From Cytobacillus dafuensis (GTDB taxonomy: Bacteria > Bacillota > Bacilli > Bacillales > Cytobacillaceae), in assembly GCF_007995155.1 (NCBI RefSeq), contig NZ_CP042593.1, forward strand, positions 3,080,001-3,144,000: DNA of 64,000 nt, read 5' to 3'. The notes under the pieces were generated by a model, which had not been told where the DNA came from, did not search any database, and worked only from the letters and a program-made list of their open reading frames with translations. Each line of letters starts with the position of its first letter. The first letter of the stretch is position 1. The translations under genes and the position numbers were made by a program. Below are positions 55,751-64,000 of this stretch, piece after piece.

Positions 55751-56347
55751 CTAGATATTCATTTTTAGTGTAAATCTATTATTTCGTAAACATAAATAGG
55801 CAGTTATTCCCAGTGAAAATATAGATAGCCAAAATGTAAAATACCCAATTTGAGGTGTATATAAATCCAAAATGGGATAGCGAGGCAGCATGAAAAATAC
55901 ATAGTCGATGACATCATTATGTAATGTCCATATTGCTGTTACAACAAAGTGCCAAGTCTTAATACGGTAAAATGGTGCATAAAGCATCCCTTGGATGGCC
56001 ATTGCTCCATGCGAAACAATAAGCATTAGTGCTATTATATCTAATTCTCCTGTAACTTGAAAAACCAAAATATTCATAACAACTGCCCAAATACCATATT
56101 TGATCAGAGTAACAATAGCTAATGCTTCGAATAATGGCCAATTTTTACCTAGCAGAAAAGCAATTAATACAAAAACAAAAAACAAACTAGCTGTTGGACT
56201 GTCAGGAACAAATGGCAAGAAAATAGGCGGGGTATCAACCATCTGCCATTTATACCAAATATAGCCATAAATCGTACCTGCAATATTCACAATTAATAAA
56301 AGCCATAATACTACTCGATTAGCTAATATAGGATATATCCACTTCAT
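55751..56347 (-). CDS. ypjA: membrane protein YpjA (DUF1405)
   Basis: A 198-residue protein with about six membrane helices and the DUF1405 blocks WYKWQMVDTPPIFLPFVPDSP (in part; about 32-50) and YAPFYRIKTWHF. Sits between the qcr operon terminator and ypjB, as in B. subtilis. Start behind AGAGAAGAGGGCAATA. Function unknown. Confidence 0.87.
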   Translation of the reverse strand: MKWIYPILANRVVLWLLLIVNIAGTIYGYIWYKWQMVDTPPIFLPFVPDSPTASLFFVFVLIAFLLGKNWPLFEALAIVTLIKYGIWAVVMNILVFQVTGELDIIALMLIVSHGAMAIQGMLYAPFYRIKTWHFVVTAIWTLHNDVIDYVFFMLPRYPILDLYTPQIGYFTFWLSIFSLGITAYLCLRNNRFTLKMNI

Positions 56348-56422
56348 TATTGCCCTCTTCTCTTTAAATATTATTCAACCATTATTTTACCATAGAGCAA
56401 TCTAGAATATCTGATTTCATAG

Positions 56423-56453
56423 AAAAAAGCTGACACAAATGCGTCAGCTTTTT
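56423..56453 (-). terminator. terminator of the qcr operon
   Basis: AAAAAAGCTGAC and GTCAGCTTTTT form a perfect stem on an 8-base loop. A second perfect hairpin, ACATTTCTCAA/TTGAGAAATGT (about 56473-56496), lies between it and the qcrC stop, and a short G+C-rich piece with AAGGCGCTTAGGC (56512-56525) resembles a repeat end. Confidence 0.8.
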
Positions 56454-56531
56454 ATCATGAATAAGAAGTATAACATTTCTCAATTTTGAGAAATGTCTAG
56501 CGAAAGCAGCCACAAGGCGCTTAGGCTTTTT

Positions 56532-57305
56532 TTATTTACTTGTTAAACCAGAAATATATTCAGCAAGTTTTTTAAGCTCTTCATCAGTGCCTTTGAACAT
56601 ACCAGGAGGCATTGAACCTCTACCATTTTTAGCAATCTCAGAAATCTCTTCAGGTTTTAGTCCTGTATCGACAAGAGCAGGTGAACCTCCGCCACCAGTA
56701 AGCTCCGCTCCGTGACATGATAAACAGTTATTTGCTTCGAGTAGCTTATAACCTTCAGCTTCAGTATCAATGTCAACTTCAGCTACAATTTTCCCTTGAT
56801 TTGCAGCAGCTTCCCAGTCATGGGTAGCAACTGACTGCCAAGTTAAAAATGTAATCCCAGCTAAAGCAAGTAGCATAAACCCTGTAGCTAATGGACGCTT
56901 TGAAGGTCTGCGCTCAGGACCACGGTCAATGAACGGCGCTAATAATAATGCTCCAAACGCAAGGCCTGGTATAATAAAAGCACCTACAGCATTAAATGGA
57001 CCAGAAGCATAAGTATACTTAAGTAATTGATATAAGAATAAGAAATACCAGTCTGGAAGTGGAATATAAGCTGTATCACTAGGATCAGCTATTTTTTCAA
57101 GCGGTGGTTCATGGGCAATGGTTAGACATAAAAATCCGACTAAGAAAACAGCACCAACCATCCATTCCTTCAACAGGAAGTTAGGCCAGAACGCTTCCGT
57201 TTTCCCAGGGTATTCCGAATAATCTTTTGGAATATTCGGTTTTCGTTCAGAAAGCGCAGGTACACGAGAGTCACCTACGAATTTCATACCTTTTCCACGA
57301 TGCAT
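56532..57305 (-). CDS. qcrC: menaquinol:cytochrome c reductase cytochrome b/c subunit
   Basis: A 257-residue membrane subunit: subunit-IV-like helices in the N-terminal two thirds (about 45-160) fused to a C-terminal cytochrome c domain with haem motif CLSCH (about 188-192) and an axial Met in GSMPPGMFKG. Start at MHRGKGMKF behind AAGGAGGGG. Last gene of qcrA-qcrB-qcrC. It passes electrons from menaquinol to cytochrome c oxidases such as the ba3 enzyme at the left of the window. Confidence 0.95.
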   Translation of the reverse strand: MHRGKGMKFVGDSRVPALSERKPNIPKDYSEYPGKTEAFWPNFLLKEWMVGAVFLVGFLCLTIAHEPPLEKIADPSDTAYIPLPDWYFLFLYQLLKYTYASGPFNAVGAFIIPGLAFGALLLAPFIDRGPERRPSKRPLATGFMLLALAGITFLTWQSVATHDWEAAANQGKIVAEVDIDTEAEGYKLLEANNCLSCHGAELTGGGGSPALVDTGLKPEEISEIAKNGRGSMPPGMFKGTDEELKKLAEYISGLTSK

Positions 57306-57348
57306 TGGGCGATTCCCCTCCTTTTTCAAAATAATCGTATTTTTTTTT

Positions 57349-58023
57349 TTACAATGGTCCGGAAATACCTTGTTTACGAATCATAACAAAGTGAGCGGCC
57401 ATTAATCCAAATAAAGCTGCTGGCAAGAAGAATACGTGAATTGCAAAGAAGCGGGTAATCGTTTGTGCTCCTACAATATCTGGATCTCCAGCAATTAATG
57501 TTTTTAAGTATGTTCCTATTAAAGGAGTAGATTCAATAATTTGCATTGTAACTTTTGTTGCGAACAGTGCTTTCATATCCCAAGGTAATAAGTAGCCTGT
57601 TAAACCAAGTGCAAGCATAATGAAGAAAATAAGTACTCCAACTACCCAGTTTAATTCACGAGGCTTTTTATACGCTCCCTGGAAGAAAACGCGTAACGTA
57701 TGTAAGAACATCATTACGATGACTAAGCTTGCACCCCAGTGATGCATACCGCGGACAATTTGTCCAAATGCAACATGGTTTTGCAAGTAATACACAGATT
57801 CCCATGCATTTTTAATATCTGGAACATAATACATAGTTAAAAACATTCCAGATAGAATTTGAATTACAGTAACGAAGAACGTTAATCCACCGAAACAGTA
57901 AACAAAAGCAGAAAAGTGATGTGCTGGGTTAACATGCTCAGGCACTTCATGATCTGCAATGTCGCGCCATAAAGGCGTAATATCTAAACGCTCATCTACC
58001 CAATCATAAATCTTGTTTAACAA
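57349..58023 (-). CDS. qcrB: menaquinol:cytochrome c reductase cytochrome b6 subunit
   Basis: A 224-residue cytochrome b6-type subunit with four helices. Haem b ligand histidines are visible in RGMHHWGASLVIVMMFLHTLRV (in part; about 90-110) and in FFAIHVFFLPAALFGLMAAHF (about 191-211). Starts three bases after the qcrA stop. Carries the quinol-binding sites of the bc complex. Confidence 0.96.
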   Translation of the reverse strand: MLNKIYDWVDERLDITPLWRDIADHEVPEHVNPAHHFSAFVYCFGGLTFFVTVIQILSGMFLTMYYVPDIKNAWESVYYLQNHVAFGQIVRGMHHWGASLVIVMMFLHTLRVFFQGAYKKPRELNWVVGVLIFFIMLALGLTGYLLPWDMKALFATKVTMQIIESTPLIGTYLKTLIAGDPDIVGAQTITRFFAIHVFFLPAALFGLMAAHFVMIRKQGISGPL

Positions 58024-58026
58024 TGA

Positions 58027-58533
58027 TTACGCCTCCTTTCGTGGCTTGGCTTTTCCTAAATAAAGAAAACCGTCTTTTTCTTTGTAAGGATATACATCTA
58101 GCGCTCCACTCGGTGGAGTTCCTGGAACATTCGTACCATCTTTCGTATAAAGTCCACCATGACAAGGACAATAGAACTTATCTGGATTTGCCTTATCTGT
58201 GTTCCAGTCTACTACGCAGCCTAAATGCTTACATACAGGCGATAATGCGACAATTTCCCCTTTGTCATCTAGGTATACCCATGCAGTACCAGTTACTTCT
58301 GATGTATACCAAGCATCCTGCTGTTCAAATTTAAAGTCAACCCTAGTTGGAACATCAGTAATTTCAGAAACTTTTTGTGGTGTTGGAATGAAATCACTTT
58401 CAGCTTTAGCTTGCAAAACTGGATCAACAGCAAAACGAACCATAGGCATTAACATCCCTGCAGCCATGAAACCGCCTACACCAGTTAGAGTGTAGCTAAG
58501 GAATTGACGTCTAGAAACTTGATTTTTGCTCAT
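58027..58533 (-). CDS. qcrA: Rieske iron-sulfur subunit
   Basis: A 168-residue protein with a twin-arginine-like start (SRRQFLSYTLTGVGGFMAAG, about 7-26) serving as membrane anchor, and an outside Rieske domain. The 2Fe-2S ligands are CKHLGC (about 105-110) and CPCH (about 124-127). Start at MSKNQVS behind AGAGGGGGGAAA. First gene of qcrABC. Confidence 0.96.
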   Translation of the reverse strand: MSKNQVSRRQFLSYTLTGVGGFMAAGMLMPMVRFAVDPVLQAKAESDFIPTPQKVSEITDVPTRVDFKFEQQDAWYTSEVTGTAWVYLDDKGEIVALSPVCKHLGCVVDWNTDKANPDKFYCPCHGGLYTKDGTNVPGTPPSGALDVYPYKEKDGFLYLGKAKPRKEA

Positions 58534-58682
58534 ACTTTTCCCCCCTCTATTATGAAGTAAAGTCCAACGGACATAATTCAACACAATATAAAACTAGGAC
58601 ATAACCATGATATATCAATCTGTAATGAAGGTCAATATAATCCTAAGGTAAAACATGTCAACTATGTGACGTATAAAGTGTT

Positions 58683-59147
58683 TTAGTCGGCAGATTGCCA
58701 TTTTTGAAGAAACAAATTCATTAATTGCTTCACTTGATCCTCTAAAAGAGAATTTCGATTCTTCTCATCCATATGTTCTAATGGCAGTGATGGCAGCCAA
58801 ATTAGCTCGCCCTCTAACTGATTTTCAACAGTCTTCCAATTACTATCAGATGTTAAGAAAAGAACATGTTTAAAGTCATTTTCAAGTAACTCTCTCTCCC
58901 AAACTTTTAAATCCCCTGAAAGCTTGTCCATAGACTCCGTTTTCAAGTAAGAATAGCCAGGTAGCAAAAGAAGTCTGCCTCTAAATTGTCTTTCGAGCTG
59001 CATACTTAGTAATGAGATAAACTCAGTCATTGATGCTGCTTGTTTTGTATCATTACTGATAGCAACTGGCAGCAATGGCAAAACAACAGTATCAACATAT
59101 TCCTTTGATTGCAGGAACATATCAATGTCTTGGGGGTTCCATTTCAT
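58683..59147 (-). CDS. ypiF: YpiF family protein (DUF2487)
   Basis: A 154-residue soluble protein starting MKWNPQDIDMFLQSKEYVDT, matching the DUF2487/YpiF family. It contains VLPLLPVA and LLLLPGYSYLK segments and a WLPSLPLEHMDEK region near residue 117. Lies upstream of qcrA on the same strand, separated by about 150 bases that may hold the qcr promoter. Function unknown. Confidence 0.85.
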   Translation of the reverse strand: MKWNPQDIDMFLQSKEYVDTVVLPLLPVAISNDTKQAASMTEFISLLSMQLERQFRGRLLLLPGYSYLKTESMDKLSGDLKVWERELLENDFKHVLFLTSDSNWKTVENQLEGELIWLPSLPLEHMDEKNRNSLLEDQVKQLMNLFLQKWQSAD

Positions 59148-59208
59148 TTAATTCACTCCATTACTTAATTTATCCTTTTTATCATATCACTATTAATTAA
59201 CTGCTACA

Positions 59209-59240
59209 AAAAAATAAAAAGCCTGCTAAATAGCAAGCGA
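59209..59240 (-). terminator. terminator of ypiB
   Basis: GCTTGCTA and TAGCAGGC pair on the minus strand (59221-59238) and are followed by TTTTTATTTTTTTG, within ten bases of the ypiB stop. Confidence 0.8.
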
Positions 59241-59244
59241 AAAA

Positions 59245-59787
59245 TTAATACTTTAGTCTTTTTAGTTCTTCTGATAAACGCAGGAAGCCAATTTCATCCT
59301 GTTTATCTAGCGCTTCATCAATTTTCTTTAAAAGACTTTCCTTTTGGAATTTCTTTAAACTGTCATTTAGGAATCTTTCGGCAACAATTTTATCCTTTTC
59401 ACTAATTTCAATACGATTCGGCATAAATGGATTTTCTTCCAAAACTGCAGCATACTGATGAGCTTTATTTGATGCATGAAAGTTTAGTTGAATAAAAATA
59501 TCCTCATCACGGTTCAGACGAATATCATGAAAGGATTTCTCAGCATCAGTCGTCATAACATTTTCCTTATAGAAGCGAAATGGCACTTCTTCTACGCAGT
59601 GGGTGGACATAATTAATCCCTTTGGGCAATACTGAGCTTGTTCTACAAAATGAACTTTTTCCATTAGCTGGTCATGGCTCATCAAATAATTTAAAATCCA
59701 TACGCATTCGCGCCTTTTTAATTGATAATGATTGAGAAACCAGCGAATAAAATCCTTTTTCTCGTTGACAGATACAGGGGCTGACAT
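59245..59787 (-). CDS. ypiB: YpiB family protein (UPF0302)
   Basis: A 180-residue soluble protein, [20 protein letters not shown] at the start and a C-terminal helical IDEAL-type segment ([20 protein letters not shown], about 155-174). Start at ATG behind GAGGAGGGAATCG. Matches Bacillus YpiB. In B. subtilis it contributes to quality control and ATP-dependent proteolysis of some substrates; the same role here is inference. Confidence 0.88.
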   Translation of the reverse strand: MSAPVSVNEKKDFIRWFLNHYQLKRRECVWILNYLMSHDQLMEKVHFVEQAQYCPKGLIMSTHCVEEVPFRFYKENVMTTDAEKSFHDIRLNRDEDIFIQLNFHASNKAHQYAAVLEENPFMPNRIEISEKDKIVAERFLNDSLKKFQKESLLKKIDEALDKQDEIGFLRLSEELKRLKY

Positions 59788-59928
59788 GTTCGATTCCCTC
59801 CTCTGCTTTTTATAGGATAGAGATTTGAAGCAAGAATTGAGGAATCCAGTGAATGAGCTGATTCCTTTCATTTACTCCTAAATTCTCTACCCAATTTTTA
59901 AATTAGTAAATAATTGTTTAACTTTTTA

Positions 59929-61185
59929 TTACTCCGAAAGCCTTTGCAGTATATCTTGATATTCTATGCTGTCTGGCTCCATTTTAACTAGCTTACTAAA
60001 AATTTCGGCAGCCTCACTCATTTTTCCTTCTTCAATTAAAAAATTCCCGTAATCTGAAAGAAAATCTGACTGCTCTTTTAAGTAAGTATATGCGGTTGTG
60101 TATTTGTTTAATGCTAATGAATATTCTTCAAGTTGATGATAGGAAATGGCAGCATCCCATAGAAGCTGAGGCTCTTCTTCTTCAAAGTCATTAAATAAAT
60201 CTGTTATTTCTAAAACATCTTCATATCTTTCTTGATGAAGGAATAATTTAGTCAAAGTGGAAGCAGCTTCTGTATACTCTGGATCAAGTGCCAAAGCCTC
60301 TCTAAATAGATTCTCTGCATCCTCTTCCTTATTAAGCTTCAATGCAAGCTTCCCGCCATGAAAAAAGAGTTCTTTATTAAACTCATCGTACTCAATTCCT
60401 GTATTTATGGCATTGAAACTATTTTGCAGCTCTTCCTCACGCTCATATGCCTTTGAAAGATATAAATATAAGGAATGGTATTCCGGATCAAGCTCTTTAA
60501 GTTCATTAAATTTTTCGATAGCAGTCCGATTAAATCCAGCTTGTAAGGCCGTGAATCCATAACTAAAAAGGGTATTAATTTCAATTTTTTCATTTAAGGC
60601 TTTTTCATAATAGGGTAAAGCTTCCTCAAATGCTCCACCAACACTAAGAACTTCCGCCATCCTTTGATTAACATTTACTCCAGCTATCACATCTTCTGTT
60701 AAAAGAACTTTTTCATAAGCCTTTGTTGCCTCTAAAAATTTTCCTTGCTCAGCATATAACTCCCCTAAAGCAAAATCAATTATAACTTCATTTTGTAAAA
60801 TGGATTTTGCTTTCATTAGCTTTTGCTCGCTTACTTCATATAAGCCTTCCATTTGATAAAGATCAGCTAGCAATAATAAGGATTGAGGGTAGCTTGGATC
60901 TTCCTCATTTAATCGTTCTAACACAAGTATTGCTTCATCCTCTTGACCAAGATCAATATGGGCTTCTGCTAGTAGGACAAGTAACTCTCCCTCATCAGGA
61001 TAGGATTCAAGCAATCTTTCGAATAATGCCTTTGCTTCTTCAATAAAACCAAGCTGAAATAATTCCTCACCAAGAACAAATCTCTCTTCATGGGAACCAT
61101 TTGTAAGTATTTTTCGGTAGCTTCTTAAAGCTTCTTCATGATTACCGTTCTCTAAAAGAGTTATGATTTGATTTATTTTATCCAT
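59929..61185 (-). CDS. ypiA: tetratricopeptide-repeat protein YpiA
   Basis: A 418-residue acidic protein built of about eleven TPR units, e.g. AKALFERLLESYPDEGELLVLL, in part near residue 50, and the repeated pattern LY-x-GxFxEAxxxYExxL. A scaffold for protein contacts, partner unknown. Of two nearby ATGs, 61185 is chosen because the AAAGGAT site is seven bases from it and only about two from the other. Its 5' part overlaps no neighbour; the preceding gene ends 20 bases upstream. Confidence 0.88.
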   Translation of the reverse strand: MDKINQIITLLENGNHEEALRSYRKILTNGSHEERFVLGEELFQLGFIEEAKALFERLLESYPDEGELLVLLAEAHIDLGQEDEAILVLERLNEEDPSYPQSLLLLADLYQMEGLYEVSEQKLMKAKSILQNEVIIDFALGELYAEQGKFLEATKAYEKVLLTEDVIAGVNVNQRMAEVLSVGGAFEEALPYYEKALNEKIEINTLFSYGFTALQAGFNRTAIEKFNELKELDPEYHSLYLYLSKAYEREEELQNSFNAINTGIEYDEFNKELFFHGGKLALKLNKEEDAENLFREALALDPEYTEAASTLTKLFLHQERYEDVLEITDLFNDFEEEEPQLLWDAAISYHQLEEYSLALNKYTTAYTYLKEQSDFLSDYGNFLIEEGKMSEAAEIFSKLVKMEPDSIEYQDILQRLSE

Positions 61186-61204
61186 ACTCATTATCCTTTC
61201 AAGG

Positions 61205-62110
61205 TTAAACATCCATTTTAAAGAAAGATGGTGTATTTATTTTAACATGTTCTCCGAAACCTGGGCGAAAAATCACTTCATCCTTCACTCTTATGACTTC
61301 ACCCTTATGAACAGTAATAACCAGCTTATTTCTATGATAATGGAACAATTCCTCTTCATCAATTTTTCTGATTTCATTACTTTTCAAGTATAGATTATAT
61401 GACAATTCACAGCCTTGATGAATACTTGATTTAAATGGAAATATTCCAATTTGAGATCGTATAGGATATGAAATGGGCTGATTTTCAACTAACTCATCAT
61501 GAACATATGGAATTTTTTCTTCCTCCATTATTCTTTTCCATTCCATTTTTGCTTGTTTATTCTCTTTATCCTTATCATTAATAAACATTGGAATAAGTGG
61601 ACTATTGTAAGGAAACATGGCCTCTCTTATCCAACCCCAGGGAATTCCATATAGCTCGTCCACACATTGAATATCTACGAACACAGCAGGTATTTTTTCT
61701 CGTTTACACCTTCTTATGAAAGATTGTGTTATTAATCGTATCGGACATCTAACACCTATAATATAATCGACTGGACAATTTAATAAACGGATCTTCAATT
61801 TCTTAATTTCTACTTGTACTTCATACTCATGATTCACGGTAGCCATTGTTAAAAAAGCGGTGCAGCCTTTAAGAATATATTCTTGAATATAATATTTTTT
61901 TATTTCTTGAAATGAGAGGTCACTCGGAATCTCATTATTGAATAGGATTGGTGAGGGCGTCATAATATAGGGGTCAGCATCCATTCTCATATGCCTATAC
62001 TTTTTATAACTAGGTTTAATAGATGATATTTTCCCATTCTCAATTAACAGAGAGGACTTTGTTAATCTTTGATCTTTCAAAATATTGGCATTTTCAATAA
62101 TATAAGTCAT
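61205..62110 (-). CDS. degenerate amidohydrolase-like protein
   Basis: A 301-residue protein. The first 35 residues (NANILKDQRLTKSSLLIENG) look like the N-terminal composite domain of amidohydrolases. The expected PGxIDxHxH metal motif is replaced by TPSPILFNNEI, and no other HxH is seen. Near the C-terminus GEVIRVKDEVIFRPGFGEHV resembles the returning composite-domain strand. So it is probably a catalytically dead relative with a binding role. It lies between aroA and ypiA. No gene name recognised. Confidence 0.7.
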   Translation of the reverse strand: MTYIIENANILKDQRLTKSSLLIENGKISSIKPSYKKYRHMRMDADPYIMTPSPILFNNEIPSDLSFQEIKKYYIQEYILKGCTAFLTMATVNHEYEVQVEIKKLKIRLLNCPVDYIIGVRCPIRLITQSFIRRCKREKIPAVFVDIQCVDELYGIPWGWIREAMFPYNSPLIPMFINDKDKENKQAKMEWKRIMEEEKIPYVHDELVENQPISYPIRSQIGIFPFKSSIHQGCELSYNLYLKSNEIRKIDEEELFHYHRNKLVITVHKGEVIRVKDEVIFRPGFGEHVKINTPSFFKMDV

Positions 62111-62195
62111 AAAACCACCCTTTTAACGGTCTTATGACAAGCTATGTATAATTTTTTGAATTTATGATCATTTATTTCACACATAAATTGAATAA

Positions 62196-62212
62196 GGGCT
62201 GCAGTGCAGCCC
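62196..62212 (-). terminator. hairpin after aroA
   Basis: GGGCTGCA and TGCAGCCC form a perfect 8-base stem with a one-base centre, 14 bases after the aroA stop; TTATTCAATTTATG follows on the minus strand. Confidence 0.6.
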
Positions 62213-62226
62213 CAAAAAATCAATGA

Positions 62227-63513
62227 TTATTGTAGAGATTTTAAATGTTCGAAAAATGAAGGATAGGATATGTATATTGATTCTTCATTTTCAAGGAAAA
62301 CTTCATCCTTACAGATGGCAGCGGCAATAGAAAGCATCATTCCAATTCGATGATCTCCATGGCTTGAAACTGTTCCGCCTTTTAAGTTAGACTTTCCTTT
62401 TATGATCATACCGTCATCTGTTGCAATGATTTTTGCTCCAAGCATAACTAACTCATTCACTACTGTATCAATTCGATTTGTTTCCTTTACCTTTAGTTCT
62501 TGAGCGTCTTTTATTACTGTATCACCCTCTGCTTGTGTTGCTAAAAGAGCTATCACAGGGATCTCATCAATTAATCTAGGGATCATGTCCCCTTCAATAG
62601 TGATTCCATTTAGAATAGAGGATTTTATGACAATATCACCGCAAGGTTCAAAAGTATCGTCTTCAGATGGAATGATTGTAATATCGGCACCCATTTCCTT
62701 CATTACATCAATAATACCCGTTCTTGTTGGATTTAAACCAACATTTTTTAGCGTGATTTCACTATTAGGTACAATTGAACCTGCAACAAGGAAGAAAGCA
62801 GCAGATGATATATCTCCTGGTACATGGATGCGTGTCCCAGAAAGCCGCTGACCTCCTTTTAGGTGGATTGTTCGCCCATCAATTTCAATTTCACCGCCAA
62901 ACTTTTTGATCATTCTTTCAGTATGATCTCTTGTTTTTACAGGTTCAATGACTGTTGTTACTCCTTTTGTTTGTAATCCTGCAAATAGCAAAGATGATTT
63001 CACTTGAGCACTTGCTACCGGCAGTTCATAATTTATCTCTTTCACATTCCCGCCTTTTATCGACAAAGGAGTAAATTCGCCATTTTTTCTGCCTTGAATA
63101 ACAGCACCCATTAACTTCAATGGCTTGGTTACTCTTGTCATTGGTCGTTTGCCAATCGATTCATCTCCCACCAATACAGAATGGAAGGGGCGCCCAGCTA
63201 GTATCCCTATAAGTAAACGAATCGTTGTTCCTGAATTTCCAACATCTAATATTTCTGATGGCTCTTCTAGCCCATTAAACCCTTTGCCATTAATAATCAC
63301 TTTATCTTCTTGCTGTTGAATGGATACACCTAATTTTTTAAAGCATGAGATTGTACTTAAACAATCTTCGCCCAATAAAAAATTCGTGACCGTAGTCTCG
63401 CCCTCTGCGATTGCCCCAAACATGATGGATCGATGAGATATTGATTTATCACCTGGTATGGCTAAAGTACCCTTCAACGAAGGAATGTTCGTTTGTAGTT
63501 TAATTGGCTTCAT
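62227..63513 (-). CDS. aroA: 3-phosphoshikimate 1-carboxyvinyltransferase (EPSP synthase)
   Basis: A 428-residue shikimate-pathway enzyme joining PEP to shikimate-3-phosphate. Conserved blocks: GDKSISHRS (about 21-29), [10 protein letters not shown] (about 92-101), [17 protein letters not shown], and the SHGDHRIGM motif near residue 380. Start at MKPIKLQ behind GGAGGATTTTC. Called aroE in older B. subtilis maps. It follows tyrA in the aromatic amino-acid cluster that continues beyond the right edge. Confidence 0.96.
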   Translation of the reverse strand: MKPIKLQTNIPSLKGTLAIPGDKSISHRSIMFGAIAEGETTVTNFLLGEDCLSTISCFKKLGVSIQQQEDKVIINGKGFNGLEEPSEILDVGNSGTTIRLLIGILAGRPFHSVLVGDESIGKRPMTRVTKPLKLMGAVIQGRKNGEFTPLSIKGGNVKEINYELPVASAQVKSSLLFAGLQTKGVTTVIEPVKTRDHTERMIKKFGGEIEIDGRTIHLKGGQRLSGTRIHVPGDISSAAFFLVAGSIVPNSEITLKNVGLNPTRTGIIDVMKEMGADITIIPSEDDTFEPCGDIVIKSSILNGITIEGDMIPRLIDEIPVIALLATQAEGDTVIKDAQELKVKETNRIDTVVNELVMLGAKIIATDDGMIIKGKSNLKGGTVSSHGDHRIGMMLSIAAAICKDEVFLENEESIYISYPSFFEHLKSLQ

Positions 63514-63555
63514 GAAAATCCTCCTTCCTAACATTTACAAAAACTAGAAGTTATT

Positions 63556-64000
63556 CTAAAGACCTTCCGACGTTTCATAATTTGTATGCTTATGAATACA
63601 AAGATCTGCCCGAGTTCGATCCTCTTCTGTTTGAAAACTAATTACTAGAATTCCATTAATATCTTCACGCGTTTCTAGAATCCTAATATTCGTTATACTA
63701 ATCTCTTCTTTTGCTAAATAACCAGTAATTTCTGAAATGACACCAGGGTAGTCTGGTACATCGACAAAAAGATCGTAAAAAGACGGAATTGCTCCTCTTT
63801 CCTTTTGAGGCAATTCATCTCGAAATTGCTTTGCATAAAAAAAATAATTAAAAATCTCCGCACTATTTGCAGCTGCTATCATTTTAGCCACTTTATGCAT
63901 TTCCTCTTGCCAATCATCCAATAAGCTTAAAAGCACATCTTTGTTATGTAGTAGAATATCTCTCCACATTTCTGGACTGCTTGATGCAATTCTTGTTACA
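63556..64000 (-). CDS. tyrA: prephenate dehydrogenase, C-terminal part
   Basis: The frame stays open to the window edge, so this is the 3' end of a longer gene. Visible: the end of the helical dehydrogenase domain (EMWRDILLHNK, KQFRDELPQK) and an ACT domain, LFVDVPDYPGVISEITGYL, in the last 75 residues, as in Bacillus TyrA, where it allows feedback by tyrosine. It lies 42 bases upstream of aroA on the same strand. Start codon and NAD domain are outside the window. Confidence 0.93.
   Translation of the reverse strand, partial: VTRIASSSPEMWRDILLHNKDVLLSLLDDWQEEMHKVAKMIAAANSAEIFNYFFYAKQFRDELPQKERGAIPSFYDLFVDVPDYPGVISEITGYLAKEEISITNIRILETREDINGILVISFQTEEDRTRADLCIHKHTNYETSEGL

Overview
The window is a chromosomal segment of a low-GC, spore-forming Bacillaceae bacterium (Bacillus sensu lato). 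Evidence for a spore former is a CotD-type coat protein, an SspM-type small acid-soluble spore protein, YpjB and YppG. Gene order from about 6.7 kb to the right edge follows the ypwA-to-tyrA segment of the Bacillus subtilis chromosome almost gene for gene; this comparison comes from memory of that genome, not from a search. No prophage, CRISPR array, tRNA gene, rRNA gene or complete insertion sequence was seen.

Left part (1-10 kb): a small membrane protein; an xpt-pbuX purine salvage operon on the minus strand behind a guanine-class riboswitch with its own terminator; a three-gene ba3-type terminal oxidase operon on the plus strand; an EamA transporter; carboxypeptidase YpwA; an MFS transporter; and a 46-residue CxxC protein whose stop codon lies inside its terminator.

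Middle part (10-33 kb): the XPD/DinG-like helicase YpvA, RNA methyltransferase YpsC with a PAS-PAS-GGDEF-EAL gene just upstream, RNase P RNA, gpsB, ypsA, cotD, and the MrfA/MrfB (YprA/YprB) repair pair. Between yprA and yppG lies an accessory block of about 6.5 kb. It holds a Crp/Fnr regulator, a short Hcp, an Hsp20 protein, and a two-gene operon in which an OppC-like ABC permease is fused to an M1 metallopeptidase. The ypp cluster, sspM, recU and ponA follow.

Right part (33-64 kb): ypoC-nth-dnaD, asnS, aspB-ypmB-ypmA, dinG, panBCD behind a leader with an attenuator, a long minus-strand cluster (ypjD, dapB, mgsA, bshB1, bshA, cca, birA), ypjC, a YugP-like protease, ypjB and ypjA, the menaquinol:cytochrome c reductase operon qcrABC, ypiF, ypiB, ypiA, a degenerate amidohydrolase-like gene, aroA, and tyrA running off the edge.

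Most unusual observations: (1) the permease-peptidase fusion; (2) a palindromic repeat present in four same-strand copies between 24.2 and 38.2 kb; (3) a TGTGA-N6-TCACA box placed at -41.5 of the predicted hcp promoter, with a related box at the same predicted spacing before the ba3 oxidase operon, suggesting one Crp/Fnr protein links both; (4) two further intergenic repeat families.
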